Below are positions 28,501-37,396 of a DNA stretch of 60,628 bases, in pieces. A model generated the notes under the pieces. That model worked only from the letters and a program-made list of their open reading frames with translations. It made no database searches and was not told the DNA's origin. The stretch covers positions 1 to 60,628 of IMG/VR virus record IMGVR_UViG_3300010157_000068; one strand, written 5' to 3'. This DNA comes from a virus. The translations under genes and the position numbers were made by a program. How positions within the stretch are numbered: position 1 is the first letter of the stretch; every line of letters starts with the position of its first letter.

Positions 28501-31500
28501 ATGTATTATCCTGCCGAGAACGCTACTGAGCATATGGTAAAGGGAAACATGCACATGGTAAAGGTTCCGGAGGCTGAGGTGTATGATTTTAATTCAGATC
28601 CTTTAAACTTAATAGAAGAGGCTAGAAAAAGATTTGAAGAAGAACATCCTAATCTTCCATTTACGCCTAACGATCAGTTTGCTCAGGTTACTAAAATAGC
28701 TAATGAGAAGGGATACAAGATGGTTGTTGGTGAATGGAATGGTGGTACTAGAGCTCAAACGACGGAGGCAATGAATCCTATTGACGTTAAAGAAATGAGT
28801 GGAGACACTATCGTTAAACCATTTCAAGAACAGCTTACTAGCAATAAGGATAAGGGATATAAATCTGTTATTCCAGAGGCTAAAGAGGCTAGACTAAAAG
28901 CGGTTTATGATGAGATTCATAACGAAAGAAACAAGCAAAATAAGTACGACTCCTTGTATCATTTAGCAGCAAGTGACTTATCAAAAATGCCTCAGGAGGA
29001 GATAACTAAAATGATTGAGGAGTCAGACCTTTCTCAAGAGACTAAAGATAAGTACGCTGAGGCTCTTAAGTATGAGCCGGAGCAGAGAAGATCAGAGGCC
29101 CCTAAGGAGCCAGAATCTGTAGAGCACAACGGAATAAAATACACAAAAAACGAGAACGGGAACTGGGTTAATGAGAAGACGGGTAATGAAGTAAAAGGAA
29201 TAGGTGATAAAGGGAAGGAGCTTGTAAAAACTCTTGACGGACTTGTAGAGCCTAAATATGAAAGGACTGATAATGTAAAGATAGAAGGAGCTCCAGAAGG
29301 AAACTATGTAAACATAGGTATGAACATTGGGACCACAGATGAGGTGATGTCTGAACAAGAAATAGAATCCATGCTTCCAGAAGATGTAGATGTTGTAGAG
29401 AAGGACGTTAAGGAGGTAAAAAGCGTTTTGGATGGAAAAGAAAACGTAGAGAAGACTATGTCATTAAGGCTGTCTAGGCCACTTACTGATACCGAGATGA
29501 AGAAGCTCTTGAAAGATACTAAGCAAAAAGCTATTCCTCAGATGGTAGAAGGTGAAGGAGCTATGCATGGTACTAAAGAGTGGGGAGATTTTAATCCTGA
29601 ATACTTCCACATGCCTGACGGAAAACTTCTTTCTGAAAAATTAGCTAAGCCTGCAGAGGTAAAAGAATCTACAAAAAGTAAGTTGGAAGCTTTTAAGCAA
29701 AAACATATAAATAAGCCAGTGTTTGATAAGGAGAAATTAAAATCTCAAGTTGAAAACGCTAAGAAATCTATTGCTAAAATACTGCCTAATGTTAAGATAG
29801 TGGTTCATGATAATCCTGATTCATTTATACTAGAGACAGGTAAAAATGCGAGTGGATTTTACGAAACAGAGACTGGAACTATACATATTAATGCGTCTAG
29901 AGCTAACGCTAGAACAGTCGCACATGAGGTTTTTCATGCAGTACTTTTTGAAAAGTTAAAAACAGAGTCTAGTGTGAGAGACTTGACTAAAAAAATGGTC
30001 TCTGCAATATCAAGAACTCTTGACTCTAATCCTGAATTAAAAAAACAACTTGATGATTTTATATCTGATTACGATAGCAATGTTCATAACGAAGAGAAAA
30101 TGTCTGAGCTTTTTGGGCATCTTGTTGATGGATATGAAGGATTCGATGCTACAGCTAAATCATTAGTCAAGAAATTCATAGATCGAATAGCTACTATGTT
30201 TGGATTAAAGCCATTCACAGAGGGAGACGTAGTGGATATGCTTAAGACTATTGCCGGAAAAGTTTCTACTGGAGAAGAAATAGTTAGTAAGGATGTGAAA
30301 ATAATCAAACCTGCTAAAATAGATATTAAGGGTAATTTAGAAAAACCTAGTATAAAATCTAAAGATAACTTAGAGTCTAAAAAATATCAATTAACTGAAG
30401 ATACTAAATCAGAGGTTAAAAAAGGAAGTATTGTAAGTACTAGAACTCCTGATATTGAAGGAGTACATAAGACTAATAATAATATTGTAGATTTAAAATC
30501 ATTAGAAAAAGATGATGCATTAGTTATAAAAATAGCTAAAGAATTATCCAGTTATGGTCTATCAAAAATAGAAGAGGTAAATAATATTAATGATGCAAGA
30601 AATTTAATACAAGACTTTAAAAACTCTGTAAAGGATAATCTTAGGTTTTTACACGATAGTTTTGGAAAAGAAGTAAGAGATGTAGCTAAGTTATGGTATG
30701 ATGGAGCTAATAAAATATCTAATGAAATAGCTGATAAGTATAATTATTCAACAGATCAAGTTGCAGGAGTAATGGCTGTTCTTAGTCCTCAAATGGATTG
30801 GTTTAGAAACTTGTCTTTAGGTAAGAGGGTTATAGATATATATAAAAACCAACAAGATACATTGTTTGATTCTAAAATGAGGTCTTGGATTGAAAATTCT
30901 ACTAGCGGAACTGGTAAAAATAAAAAAGAATTATTCCCTAACTCAAAAGAAATTATTAAAAGAGTTGATGGTAAAAAATTATCAGAACTTGACATAAAAG
31001 ATAAAGCAATATTTATAAGATCTTATGACGAAGTGTATAATTCTAAAAACTATGAAAATATTTCTCCTAATGGAGAGGTTAATGGATTAGTTAGAAATTC
31101 AAATGGAAGTCCTGGTGCTTGTGGATGGGGAGCTTTTTCTACTATAGAAAAATCAATATCTATACTAGAAGATGGATCTATAGAAAATATATCTAAAAAC
31201 CTTGGTAATATGCACAAGGTTAGAAACTTTTTTAATAACATATCTGATCCTAGCGATCCTAATGCGGTAACTATAGATACGCATGCTGTAGCAGCTGGAT
31301 TAATGCTTCCATTATCTGGATCTTCAAAAGAAGTATTATATAATTTTGGAGGAGCTTCTAGTAAATCAACTGGATCTAAAGGATCATATCCTGTATATGC
31401 AGATGCTTATAGAGAACTAGCTAAAGAATTAGGAATACTACCTAGAGAGTTACAATCAATAACTTGGGAGGCTGTTAGAGGTTTATTCAAGGCTGATTTT

Positions 31501-34395
31501 AAATCAAATAAATCTAACGAAGAGAATGTAAAAAAAGTATGGGAAAGATATAAGAATGGAGAGATAAGTATTGATAAGGCTCATTCAGATATTAGTGATT
31601 TAGCTGGAGGTATTAGTAAGCCAATATGGTATGAGTATGTTGCTGATGATAATGTTAAATCATTAGATGAAAATTCAGCAGCAATGGATCAGGCTAATGA
31701 AGACTCAATAGGAAAATTCCAAGACTCTCAAGGGTATTCTGATATGAAAGATATCGTTAAGGATATGATTGACGAGGGCAAATCAATTGACGAAATAAAA
31801 AAGATCATTAATGACGAGTTAGGATCAGATCAAGTATCCTTGGCTGAAAGAGCTCATAAAGAATTAACTGCAGAACCTAAAAAAGAAAACATAGCAAAAA
31901 AAACAGTCAAATCATTCTTTGATAATGACATAGCGCCTATGTTCAAGAGTAAGGCAGAGGCCTTGGTAGAGACTGCTAAAGCAGTCGTAAATACGTTAAG
32001 TCCAAAAACTGGTGTTGATAAAGGCGTTGTGAATAAGTTCTACGAGATGGTTGGAGATAGAAACAAGTCTGCAACCTTAATAGATAAGCAGATAGGAGAG
32101 TACAAAAAGACATTTGATAAAATGTCTGACACAGACAGAATAAGTTTTGTAGACAGAATGAAGAATGGAGAGACTCAACCTACTCCAGAATTAGATGCCA
32201 TAGCTAAAACTATTTCCAAGTTAGATTCAGATATGTATGACGAGATAACAAAATACAATCCTAACCTAGCATGGAAAGAAAACCACTTTAGAGTACTATG
32301 GAAAAAGGTCCCTGGATCTGAAAAAGAAAAGTACTGGTCATTCCTATCTAAAAGACCAGTAAGAGGTAGTAGAGGATTCTTCAAGCAGTCAACACTTAGA
32401 AGTATGTCTGAAGGTATAGAGAAGGGAGGGGTTCCGTACAGCACAAACCCTGTAGAGATGTTTGAAATGTCATACAATGACGGTATGAAGTATATTACCG
32501 CGCAAAGAATTATAGAGTCGTTTAAGAAGGACAATATAATAAAGTTTGTAAAGAGTGGGCAAGACGTGCCTGATGGTTATACTAAGATAAACGATAGCTT
32601 GGCTAATGTTTACTTCAAGGGAGACCAGGGCATGGTAAAAACTGGTGAGTATTATATACAAGAAGCACCTGGAAGAATGCTTAATAACATGCTTAGCAGG
32701 GACTATATAAGAGACACAAAGTTGGGATCGTCACTTATGGGAATCAAGAACTTTTATACCGGAATAGAGCTAGGCATAAGTCCATTCCACGCAGTAGCAA
32801 TATCTTTAGAACAGATTGCTTCTGGTGCTGGAATAGGCGTTAGAAAGATAGTTAATTTAGGAGATGTAAAGGGAGGTATAAAAGATATTGTAACGGCTCC
32901 GTTCTCTCCTAAAACAACATTCTCTTTAGGACGAGACTTCTTTAAATTTTCTACGGTAAAGGATTTTGAAAATAGCGATGGAGGAAAAAAATTCTTAGAG
33001 AAGAACCCTAATGCTAAGCAATATGTTGATGATTTCTTCAAAGGAGGAGGTCTTATGAAGCAGCATGAAGAATTAAAATCAAACACATACAAAGCGCTTA
33101 AAGAAAACCTAGGGAAGGACAACTATATAGGAGCTACTATGAGAGCGCTTCCAGCTCTTAACGAGGGAGTTATGAGTCCATTATTTAATGTTTACATTCC
33201 TTCGCTAAAGGTTGGCTTGTTTATGAAAGAGTTTCCGCTTGTATTGGCCGAGAACAAAGCAGCGTTAGAGAGTGGTAAGGTGACCAGAGAAGAACTTTCT
33301 AGAAAGGTAGTTGATGGAATTGACAATAGGCTTGGAGAGATGAATTTCGATAACCTATACTGGAACAGAACATTCAAGACCGCTAGTCAGTTCATGCTAA
33401 GATCTGTTACCTGGAAGTTGGGTAATATTAGACAAATGGGTGGAGCTGCTCCTGAGCAGGCAATAGAGTTTGTTAATGCAATAAAGGAAGGAAGAAGACC
33501 GAACTTATCTCCTAAGATGGCATGGCTGCTAGGCCTTTCATTAATACAGGTTGTTTTAGCAAGTGTTATACAGCATGCGTCACTTAAAAAGGATGATGAG
33601 GATAAGGACCTAAAAGACTTTAAAGACATTGTAGCTCCTAGGATAAATAGCGATGATAATAAGGAACGTGTAGTAATACCAACCTACTACAAGGATTTAC
33701 TTCATTTTTGGCATGCTCCAGGAGAGTATGTATCTTCGGGTATATCCGGCCCATTAGGTAAAATGATGGATGTATATAATAACAAAGACTTTTACAATTA
33801 TGAGATACGAGATGAAAATGATCCGGCCACTAAACAGTTAATAGATGCTGGAAAATACGTAATGCCAAAACCATTCTCCGTTACATCATTTCAAAAAATG
33901 AAAGAAAAGGGAGAACCAGTAAGTAAACAAGCTCTTAGTTTTATGGGGTTCAACAAGGCGCCAGGATATTTAGAACACAGCGATCTTGAGTCTGAGATAC
34001 TTGATCTTTACAGAATAAGAAATACAAGCGTAAAACCTTTAAAAATGAAAGAGGCCAATGATAAGAAGAAGGAGATACGAGACATGTACAAGAAGGATGT
34101 AAAGAAGGCTCAAGTAATGGCAGATGAGGCTGTTAAAAGCGGATTATTAAGACCTACACAAATAACTAGGTTGTTTCATGATGTAGCTAAAAATCAAGAC
34201 GCCATGGTTTATTTCTTTAACAGGCTTCCAGAGACTGACAAGGAATACTTGGAAAGCAAAATGACTGATGAAGAGAAGGCTAAATTTAACGTTAAGAAAA
34301 AGTTAACTGAACAAGAAATGAAAGCCAAGTATGGAGAGGAGACGTACAAAAAAATAATGATGGCTAGACAAAAATTAAAAAAGGGAGCTAATTAG
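25567..34395 (+). CDS. Giant polyvalent internal/ejected protein with zinc-protease motif
   Basis: 2942 residues. A short N-terminal tandem repeat (KF(I/V)PPSDAVEVKK, residues ~5-14 and 18-27) may be a packaging or cleavage tag. Residues ~930-1080 (YVFYHVSHNTLD..) resemble the ADP-ribosyltransferase-like domains of phage polyvalent proteins. At ~1456 lies HEVFH with a downstream Glu in ..NEEKMSELFGHL, a zinc-metalloprotease signature. Residues ~1690-2035 (VRDVAKLWYDGANKI.., VAGVMAVLSPQMDWFRN) form a compact domain whose DNA is clearly more A/T-rich. The C-terminal ~800 residues are a large helical conserved region with a membrane-like segment near 2650 (MAWLLGLSLIQVVLASV). By analogy with T7 gp15/16 and crAss cargo proteins it is probably injected with the DNA. 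Activities are inferred. Confidence 0.75.
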   Translation: MPDNKFIPPSDAVEVKKNSKFVPPSDAVEVKKKESSEPTGQKKPLESATKAVAQSASSDTEPPTRAQVSVSLGGPTKLFEKQPDQHPESVMYGDGIKQPELLVPSKPIDLKQKKYYRVVADERRDVKNTISALESRNRELGRSEENLQNEGTYQYLKNKEEQLDAEFKPAEMAVKEIQKHSGVWTRPIESLVSSATEGKYSLVNTETINLNKDVEDKLIDTFDNAPEEMKQKWYKGQLPLDQKEHIINVAKTDVLNESYKGLKNDVSDFVKNIKDNPNISTQDKLIVKEKLKAKSDAFNAQVAMDFSDNLLKNNFKATEENKNLDEAIAKKYKGFLPDTLDFVSRLGEGIINTGGKALTGIGTMALLGAERFNQITGASNADDYTPIEATLDLINDTTNYNWLPSSKTKEGNILDDKGNLNLSYKSITRTLADTLPFTMQIMNDVKKGRIEGSPQSMISQLINPKNSKEFADKIKVVETAYKVTIGDNYREAKGMGMDDSKAFTYANIMSLAEGVSENIMPDFKYFDSVAGSTIKDVFKGNLKSAATKQAVKNVTKEFFKDIASEIGEEEFSLAVEDGLKYSLLLNHPNSEFFNIKRQKELIASTAIMSGATGLRYAPEKIKQNRTDIYREVYNNIGDLQDSFNSEINSPLNDDKTKESLKVAYNFASDISNAIAKSPENVTADQIDLLVQKDKLEGKKKAMDPAFHPDINKEIADIDAKIREMSNIPAEVAAPAVSEVTAIQQEITPTPMLTEEDKSAVKSGQKVSDVLNRPAVLESFGGSKLDSPVEGDVYQEGHRVIFEDKNKKTYDLGNIDEISDSTVEDLGLKPQEQLMSVKPVEIKVESNEDLDSKKSDIERRRNDELAVLNARIKAAEKEGRIPVDENGNGIRGKEEIQKINAKYDAELEALKSKKTPKGISPETSSNVANMTQDANGNYVFYHVSHNTLDTIDPSKHGTNPAGVTSSTEKAAISRVGGVSMYYPAENATEHMVKGNMHMVKVPEAEVYDFNSDPLNLIEEARKRFEEEHPNLPFTPNDQFAQVTKIANEKGYKMVVGEWNGGTRAQTTEAMNPIDVKEMSGDTIVKPFQEQLTSNKDKGYKSVIPEAKEARLKAVYDEIHNERNKQNKYDSLYHLAASDLSKMPQEEITKMIEESDLSQETKDKYAEALKYEPEQRRSEAPKEPESVEHNGIKYTKNENGNWVNEKTGNEVKGIGDKGKELVKTLDGLVEPKYERTDNVKIEGAPEGNYVNIGMNIGTTDEVMSEQEIESMLPEDVDVVEKDVKEVKSVLDGKENVEKTMSLRLSRPLTDTEMKKLLKDTKQKAIPQMVEGEGAMHGTKEWGDFNPEYFHMPDGKLLSEKLAKPAEVKESTKSKLEAFKQKHINKPVFDKEKLKSQVENAKKSIAKILPNVKIVVHDNPDSFILETGKNASGFYETETGTIHINASRANARTVAHEVFHAVLFEKLKTESSVRDLTKKMVSAISRTLDSNPELKKQLDDFISDYDSNVHNEEKMSELFGHLVDGYEGFDATAKSLVKKFIDRIATMFGLKPFTEGDVVDMLKTIAGKVSTGEEIVSKDVKIIKPAKIDIKGNLEKPSIKSKDNLESKKYQLTEDTKSEVKKGSIVSTRTPDIEGVHKTNNNIVDLKSLEKDDALVIKIAKELSSYGLSKIEEVNNINDARNLIQDFKNSVKDNLRFLHDSFGKEVRDVAKLWYDGANKISNEIADKYNYSTDQVAGVMAVLSPQMDWFRNLSLGKRVIDIYKNQQDTLFDSKMRSWIENSTSGTGKNKKELFPNSKEIIKRVDGKKLSELDIKDKAIFIRSYDEVYNSKNYENISPNGEVNGLVRNSNGSPGACGWGAFSTIEKSISILEDGSIENISKNLGNMHKVRNFFNNISDPSDPNAVTIDTHAVAAGLMLPLSGSSKEVLYNFGGASSKSTGSKGSYPVYADAYRELAKELGILPRELQSITWEAVRGLFKADFKSNKSNEENVKKVWERYKNGEISIDKAHSDISDLAGGISKPIWYEYVADDNVKSLDENSAAMDQANEDSIGKFQDSQGYSDMKDIVKDMIDEGKSIDEIKKIINDELGSDQVSLAERAHKELTAEPKKENIAKKTVKSFFDNDIAPMFKSKAEALVETAKAVVNTLSPKTGVDKGVVNKFYEMVGDRNKSATLIDKQIGEYKKTFDKMSDTDRISFVDRMKNGETQPTPELDAIAKTISKLDSDMYDEITKYNPNLAWKENHFRVLWKKVPGSEKEKYWSFLSKRPVRGSRGFFKQSTLRSMSEGIEKGGVPYSTNPVEMFEMSYNDGMKYITAQRIIESFKKDNIIKFVKSGQDVPDGYTKINDSLANVYFKGDQGMVKTGEYYIQEAPGRMLNNMLSRDYIRDTKLGSSLMGIKNFYTGIELGISPFHAVAISLEQIASGAGIGVRKIVNLGDVKGGIKDIVTAPFSPKTTFSLGRDFFKFSTVKDFENSDGGKKFLEKNPNAKQYVDDFFKGGGLMKQHEELKSNTYKALKENLGKDNYIGATMRALPALNEGVMSPLFNVYIPSLKVGLFMKEFPLVLAENKAALESGKVTREELSRKVVDGIDNRLGEMNFDNLYWNRTFKTASQFMLRSVTWKLGNIRQMGGAAPEQAIEFVNAIKEGRRPNLSPKMAWLLGLSLIQVVLASVIQHASLKKDDEDKDLKDFKDIVAPRINSDDNKERVVIPTYYKDLLHFWHAPGEYVSSGISGPLGKMMDVYNNKDFYNYEIRDENDPATKQLIDAGKYVMPKPFSVTSFQKMKEKGEPVSKQALSFMGFNKAPGYLEHSDLESEILDLYRIRNTSVKPLKMKEANDKKKEIRDMYKKDVKKAQVMADEAVKSGLLRPTQITRLFHDVAKNQDAMVYFFNRLPETDKEYLESKMTDEEKAKFNVKKKLTEQEMKAKYGEETYKKIMMARQKLKKGAN

Positions 34396-34410
34396 CTCCC
34401 TTAAGTTTAT
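34381..34410. terminator. Bidirectional terminator between convergent late and early operons
   Basis: A perfect 22-base palindrome (34381-34402; half-site AAGGGAGCTAA) covers the end of the giant gene. It is followed by T-rich sequence on the + strand and preceded by an A-rich run that reads as T-rich on the - strand. It ends both the late (+) and early (-) transcripts. Confidence 0.88.
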
Positions 34411-34772
34411 CTTTTAATATGTTGCGGTATACGCTGTTCACTGATTCCTTGTTGGCTCCTCGGAGATACAGGTAGTTCATTACTATTTTTACTCTCTGCA
34501 TCGGACTTATTAAATGTACCTTCTTGCTCATTATATTCTTGTTTTAGTTTTTCTGCGTATAGGATCGCGTCCTGTAATTCCATTTGAAGATGATTTAGCC
34601 ATTCTAAGAGGTTTAAATCCTTACGATCTAAGTTGGTACCGTACTTCTTAAATCCTGTCTCAGAACGGCTCTTAAAGCTTTCTACTACGTTCTTTACTAT
34701 GGAGTCTTCAGGCGTTACAATTTGATGATCTCTTACCATCATGTTCATTACGTGTTCGTCTAGGTATATCAT
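34407..34772 (-). CDS. MazG-like / all-alpha NTP-pyrophosphatase-like protein
   Basis: 121 residues. The core ..FKSRSETGFKKYGTNLDRKDLNLLEWLNHLQMELQDAILYAEKL matches a widespread small phage protein of the all-alpha nucleotide pyrophosphohydrolase type, with the acidic E..D on the second helix that would hold Mg. Such enzymes hydrolyse dNTPs or alarmones. The last ~35 residues are disordered. It is the last gene of the early operon. Confidence 0.6.
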   Translation of the reverse strand: MIYLDEHVMNMMVRDHQIVTPEDSIVKNVVESFKSRSETGFKKYGTNLDRKDLNLLEWLNHLQMELQDAILYAEKLKQEYNEQEGTFNKSDAESKNSNELPVSPRSQQGISEQRIPQHIKR

Positions 34773-34774
34773 GG

Positions 34775-35029
34775 TTAAATTTTTTCAAACATTACCATAT
34801 TACTACAATTTGGACATTCAAGCCTGTCTAGTTCTTTTGGATAAACAGATGTCCATTTGTGATTACATAGGTCACATTGAATGTAATCAGAAGTCCAGAT
34901 TTCTTCATTTTCTTCTAAGTACTTTTCATACTCAGGAATATAACTAACTAAGTCTTCTATTTTTATTTGAGTAATGTTTTTAGTGTTTTTTAACCACTCA
35001 CACAAATCTTCTATAAATTTATTTGTCAT
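34775..35029 (-). CDS. Small zinc-ribbon protein
   Basis: 84 residues. A helical N-terminus is followed by a C-terminal zinc ribbon: CDLC (residues ~52-55) and CPNC (~72-75). Zinc ribbons bind nucleic acid or proteins; the partner is unknown. It sits two bases upstream of the MazG-like gene. Confidence 0.7.
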   Translation of the reverse strand: MTNKFIEDLCEWLKNTKNITQIKIEDLVSYIPEYEKYLEENEEIWTSDYIQCDLCNHKWTSVYPKELDRLECPNCSNMVMFEKI

Positions 35030-35041
35030 AATTGAATTCTG

Positions 35042-35278
35042 TTATTTACTATATCTACTTTGATTACCTCTTTTACAATTTTCCGAAAAAGTTATCCATT
35101 GAATATTGTCTAAGGTATAACTTTTTTTACTATCTATCCTATCAATACTAGGTGTGTATTTTCTTTGATGATTAGATATTTTCCAATAAACAAATAAGTC
35201 TTGAAAACTAATATTGTCTATAGACCATTTATAGAAAGTTTCTTTATCTAATATTTCAATTAAAATATATGTGTTATT
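35042..35278 (-). pseudogene. 5'-truncated HNH homing endonuclease remnant
   Basis: An open - strand frame of 78 codons without an ATG, ending at 35042-35044. It encodes ETFYKWSIDN.., then YTPSIDRIDSKKSYTLDNI followed by QWITFSENCKRGNQ, which is the C-terminal half of a phage HNH endonuclease (..PSIDRID..GYTLDNIQW.T..EN). The frame is closed upstream by a TAG at 35281-35279, inside the end of the phosphoesterase gene, so the N-terminal part with the rest of the active site is missing. This is a decaying homing-endonuclease insertion. Confidence 0.75.
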
Positions 35279-36480
35279 CTAGCAATCTGGCCATTATTTT
35301 TATCATGAACAAACCCCTCTACGGCTTTTGGAGAATGCTGATACCCGTTTCTATGGTGCCAACTATCTGTTCCGCATGGAGTTCTTAAGCTCTCAACGCA
35401 TACACTCATGTAGTCCTTGCTTATTTTGTGATGAAAATGATGAACATAGAAATACTTATGCTTGCATGAGCTCCAGTTTTCACTTTCGTTAGCCATTAAT
35501 AAAGGTAAATCCTGTTGTTTAGCTCCGTCTCCGTGAGTAGTGCCTATTAAGTTCTGCCCATATACAAAATACTTTCTATGTGATACGCTGCAGTCAAAAT
35601 CTACATTACTACAATTCGAAAAGTGAGACTCTATAAGCTGAGCTAAAAAGAATCCGTTTGTGTAATCATGGTTTGAAGGATTAAACACAACACTTACGTC
35701 CGCAATAGATATAAGTTTTTCTATTATATCAACATACAACCTCTTAGCTATTAAAAAATTATCATACCACATCCCGTCGGTGTCTTGCGGAGTTCCGCTA
35801 GTTGTAGTTCTTTTCGGATTGTCGATATGAAGTATGTCGTTTCCAATCACAAAAAGTATCTTATCTATGTTGAAGCTTTCTGCTTTACAAAGAATACCGT
35901 CTACACCTTCTAAAACTCTTTTTACAGCTATCTGGTTATTATATGTCTCTCCTGTTTCGAATGAACTACATAACTTTCCAATATGGACATCTGCAGGATC
36001 AACAATAAGAAGATTTCCGTCCGTAGGGTTTATCCTTTTGTATGAGTTGTATTTAGGCGCGTACTGTTTTATATCATTAAGCAGCAAGTCATATATATTA
36101 TTCGCGTCGTCTTTAGATATTATACTACTAGCGATGTTATAGTATGGTACGCCGGTGTGAGTAACGAGCTTATAAGTTCTTACATGATTAAATGGTATGT
36201 TATAGTACCTGCAGTACTCATCAATACTCATCAGCTCGCCGTTAGACTTCAGGGCCGACATCTGCTGCTCAACTTTGTACTGATTTGTGTCTGTTTCGGT
36301 TGTATTCTCTAGGTCCTGGCTGATCTTGTTAAGGTGAGTAGAGAAGTGCCTCCTAACGGTGTCGTCCCACTCGAATCCGTACTCGCGGCAGGCCTCCTTA
36401 GAGGCCGCTGTTACAGACAGGCCCTCGGACACAAGTGAGGTTACCCTCTCCTGCATCTCAATTGGATAGTTGTGTCTCAT
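35260..36480 (-). CDS. Calcineurin-like metallophosphoesterase with N-terminal helix-turn-helix
   Basis: 406 residues. The first ~60 residues (IEMQERVTSLVSEGLSVTAASKEACREYG) look like a DNA-binding helix-turn-helix. From about residue 155 the metallophosphoesterase motifs come in order: DPADVHIG, GNDILH, NPSNHDY (in place of GNHD), THGDG, and a final HHFHHK. Such enzymes cleave phosphodiesters, and DNA-repair nucleases of the SbcD/Mre11 type share the fold. Widely found in Bacteroidota phages next to replication genes. Its start overlaps the stop of the upstream small gene. The C-terminus abuts an HNH remnant. Confidence 0.78.
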   Translation of the reverse strand: MRHNYPIEMQERVTSLVSEGLSVTAASKEACREYGFEWDDTVRRHFSTHLNKISQDLENTTETDTNQYKVEQQMSALKSNGELMSIDEYCRYYNIPFNHVRTYKLVTHTGVPYYNIASSIISKDDANNIYDLLLNDIKQYAPKYNSYKRINPTDGNLLIVDPADVHIGKLCSSFETGETYNNQIAVKRVLEGVDGILCKAESFNIDKILFVIGNDILHIDNPKRTTTSGTPQDTDGMWYDNFLIAKRLYVDIIEKLISIADVSVVFNPSNHDYTNGFFLAQLIESHFSNCSNVDFDCSVSHRKYFVYGQNLIGTTHGDGAKQQDLPLLMANESENWSSCKHKYFYVHHFHHKISKDYMSVCVESLRTPCGTDSWHHRNGYQHSPKAVEGFVHDKNNGQIARITHIF

Positions 36481-36647
36481 TACATTTCGTCTTTAAGTGT
36501 CTGCTGCAGCTCCTTCAACAGACCAGTTAGTAAGAATATACTCTTATTAAGTTCCTCATTATCTCCGTCCATTAGGCTCTCGTAGATCGTGTCGGTGTAT
36601 GAGTTTATTGACTTCATTACCGAGTTTACATGCGCTATATTGTTCAT
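36480..36647 (-). CDS. Small helical protein, 55 residues
   Basis: MNNIAHVNSVMKSINSYT.. to ..LQQTLKDEM, all helical with an acidic centre (MDGDNEELNKS). The stop overlaps the phosphoesterase ATG (taATG). It is too short for family assignment. It may be a partner of the phosphoesterase. Confidence 0.65.
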   Translation of the reverse strand: MNNIAHVNSVMKSINSYTDTIYESLMDGDNEELNKSIFLLTGLLKELQQTLKDEM

Positions 36648-36702
36648 TGTACGTTTTTTATTGCAATTTACCGTGAAAATAAATTTTCGAGATAAAAAGT
36701 TA

Positions 36703-37167
36703 TTAACAATTCATTCGGATTATTGATTCTAGTCGCTCTCTGATTAAGCCCTTTTTTTCTTCAGGTATAGTCTCTATCATAGAGTGTATACCGTGATTCA
36801 TCTTTTGCTCTATCTTCTCTAGCTTAGACTTTAGGATTATATTCTCGTACCATACCTTGCTGGTCTCCTCTGGGGTACCGGTCCGCATTCCGCAAGAGTA
36901 CGCCTCTAAGATGTTGTAATACTTATCTCTAAGTACCTGATCGTGCTTTATCCACGTCTCTATCTTCTTGATATAATTGAAGATAGATCCGTGCTTCTTA
37001 CCTAGCATCCTTCCAATATCTGTGTATCCAACCTTGTGGTGCCGGTACATTATATTTGAAAATATGGCCCTAGCCTCGACGTACTCTTTCTCTCTAGTAT
37101 CCTCAAATATATTTAGGGCATACTCATTATTAATAACATTTATTAGCTCCTTTATGTTATTCTCCAT
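36703..37167 (-). CDS. DnaA domain IV-like DNA-binding protein
   Basis: 154 residues from the ATG at 37167, which is coupled to the previous stop (ATGGAGAATAA); an upstream in-frame ATG is at 37191. Residues ~30-80 (EYVEARAIFSNIMYRHHK.., then GYTDIGRMLGKKHGSIFNYI) follow the DnaA C-terminal helix-turn-helix: R.I..YL......S...IG..FG..HSTV..AI. No ATPase domain is present. It may bind DnaA boxes or the phage origin, recruiting or mimicking host DnaA. The role is inferred. Confidence 0.7.
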   Translation of the reverse strand: MENNIKELINVINNEYALNIFEDTREKEYVEARAIFSNIMYRHHKVGYTDIGRMLGKKHGSIFNYIKKIETWIKHDQVLRDKYYNILEAYSCGMRTGTPEETSKVWYENIILKSKLEKIEQKMNHGIHSMIETIPEEKKGLIRERLESIIRMNC

Positions 37168-37396
37168 TGTAGACTTCTGTTTTAAATCCATAGCTCTCTA
37201 GTTCTTTAATTCTGTACTTTTGTATTTCCGAAAGCTTACCCTTCGGTGTTTTAATTTCTGAGAAGAGTATGCTACCCTCCTTAATAGCTACAAGATCAGG
37301 GATACCGTTCTTGTTTGTCTTTATAAGCTTCAAGACGTAGTAACCTTCGGCCTCTAACTGCTTAATCCTTTTGGCTTGTATATGCTGTTCCTTCAT
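37157..37396 (-). CDS. VRR-NUC family nuclease
   Basis: 79 residues. GIPDLVAIKEGSILFSEIKT, then PKGKLSEIQ, carries the PD-(D/E)XK active site of VRR-NUC enzymes (PD at ~33, E.K at ~47-49, Q following). Stand-alone VRR-NUC proteins of this size in phages are structure-specific nucleases, some acting on Holliday junctions. It overlaps both neighbours, so it is tightly coupled in the replication operon. Confidence 0.82.
   Translation of the reverse strand: MKEQHIQAKRIKQLEAEGYYVLKLIKTNKNGIPDLVAIKEGSILFSEIKTPKGKLSEIQKYRIKELESYGFKTEVYNGE

Noticed and set aside
36220-36240. A second CTGATGA on the - strand
   Set aside because: It lies inside the phosphoesterase coding frame (..ELMSIDEY..), and no GAAA or flanking stems follow, so it is not a hammerhead.
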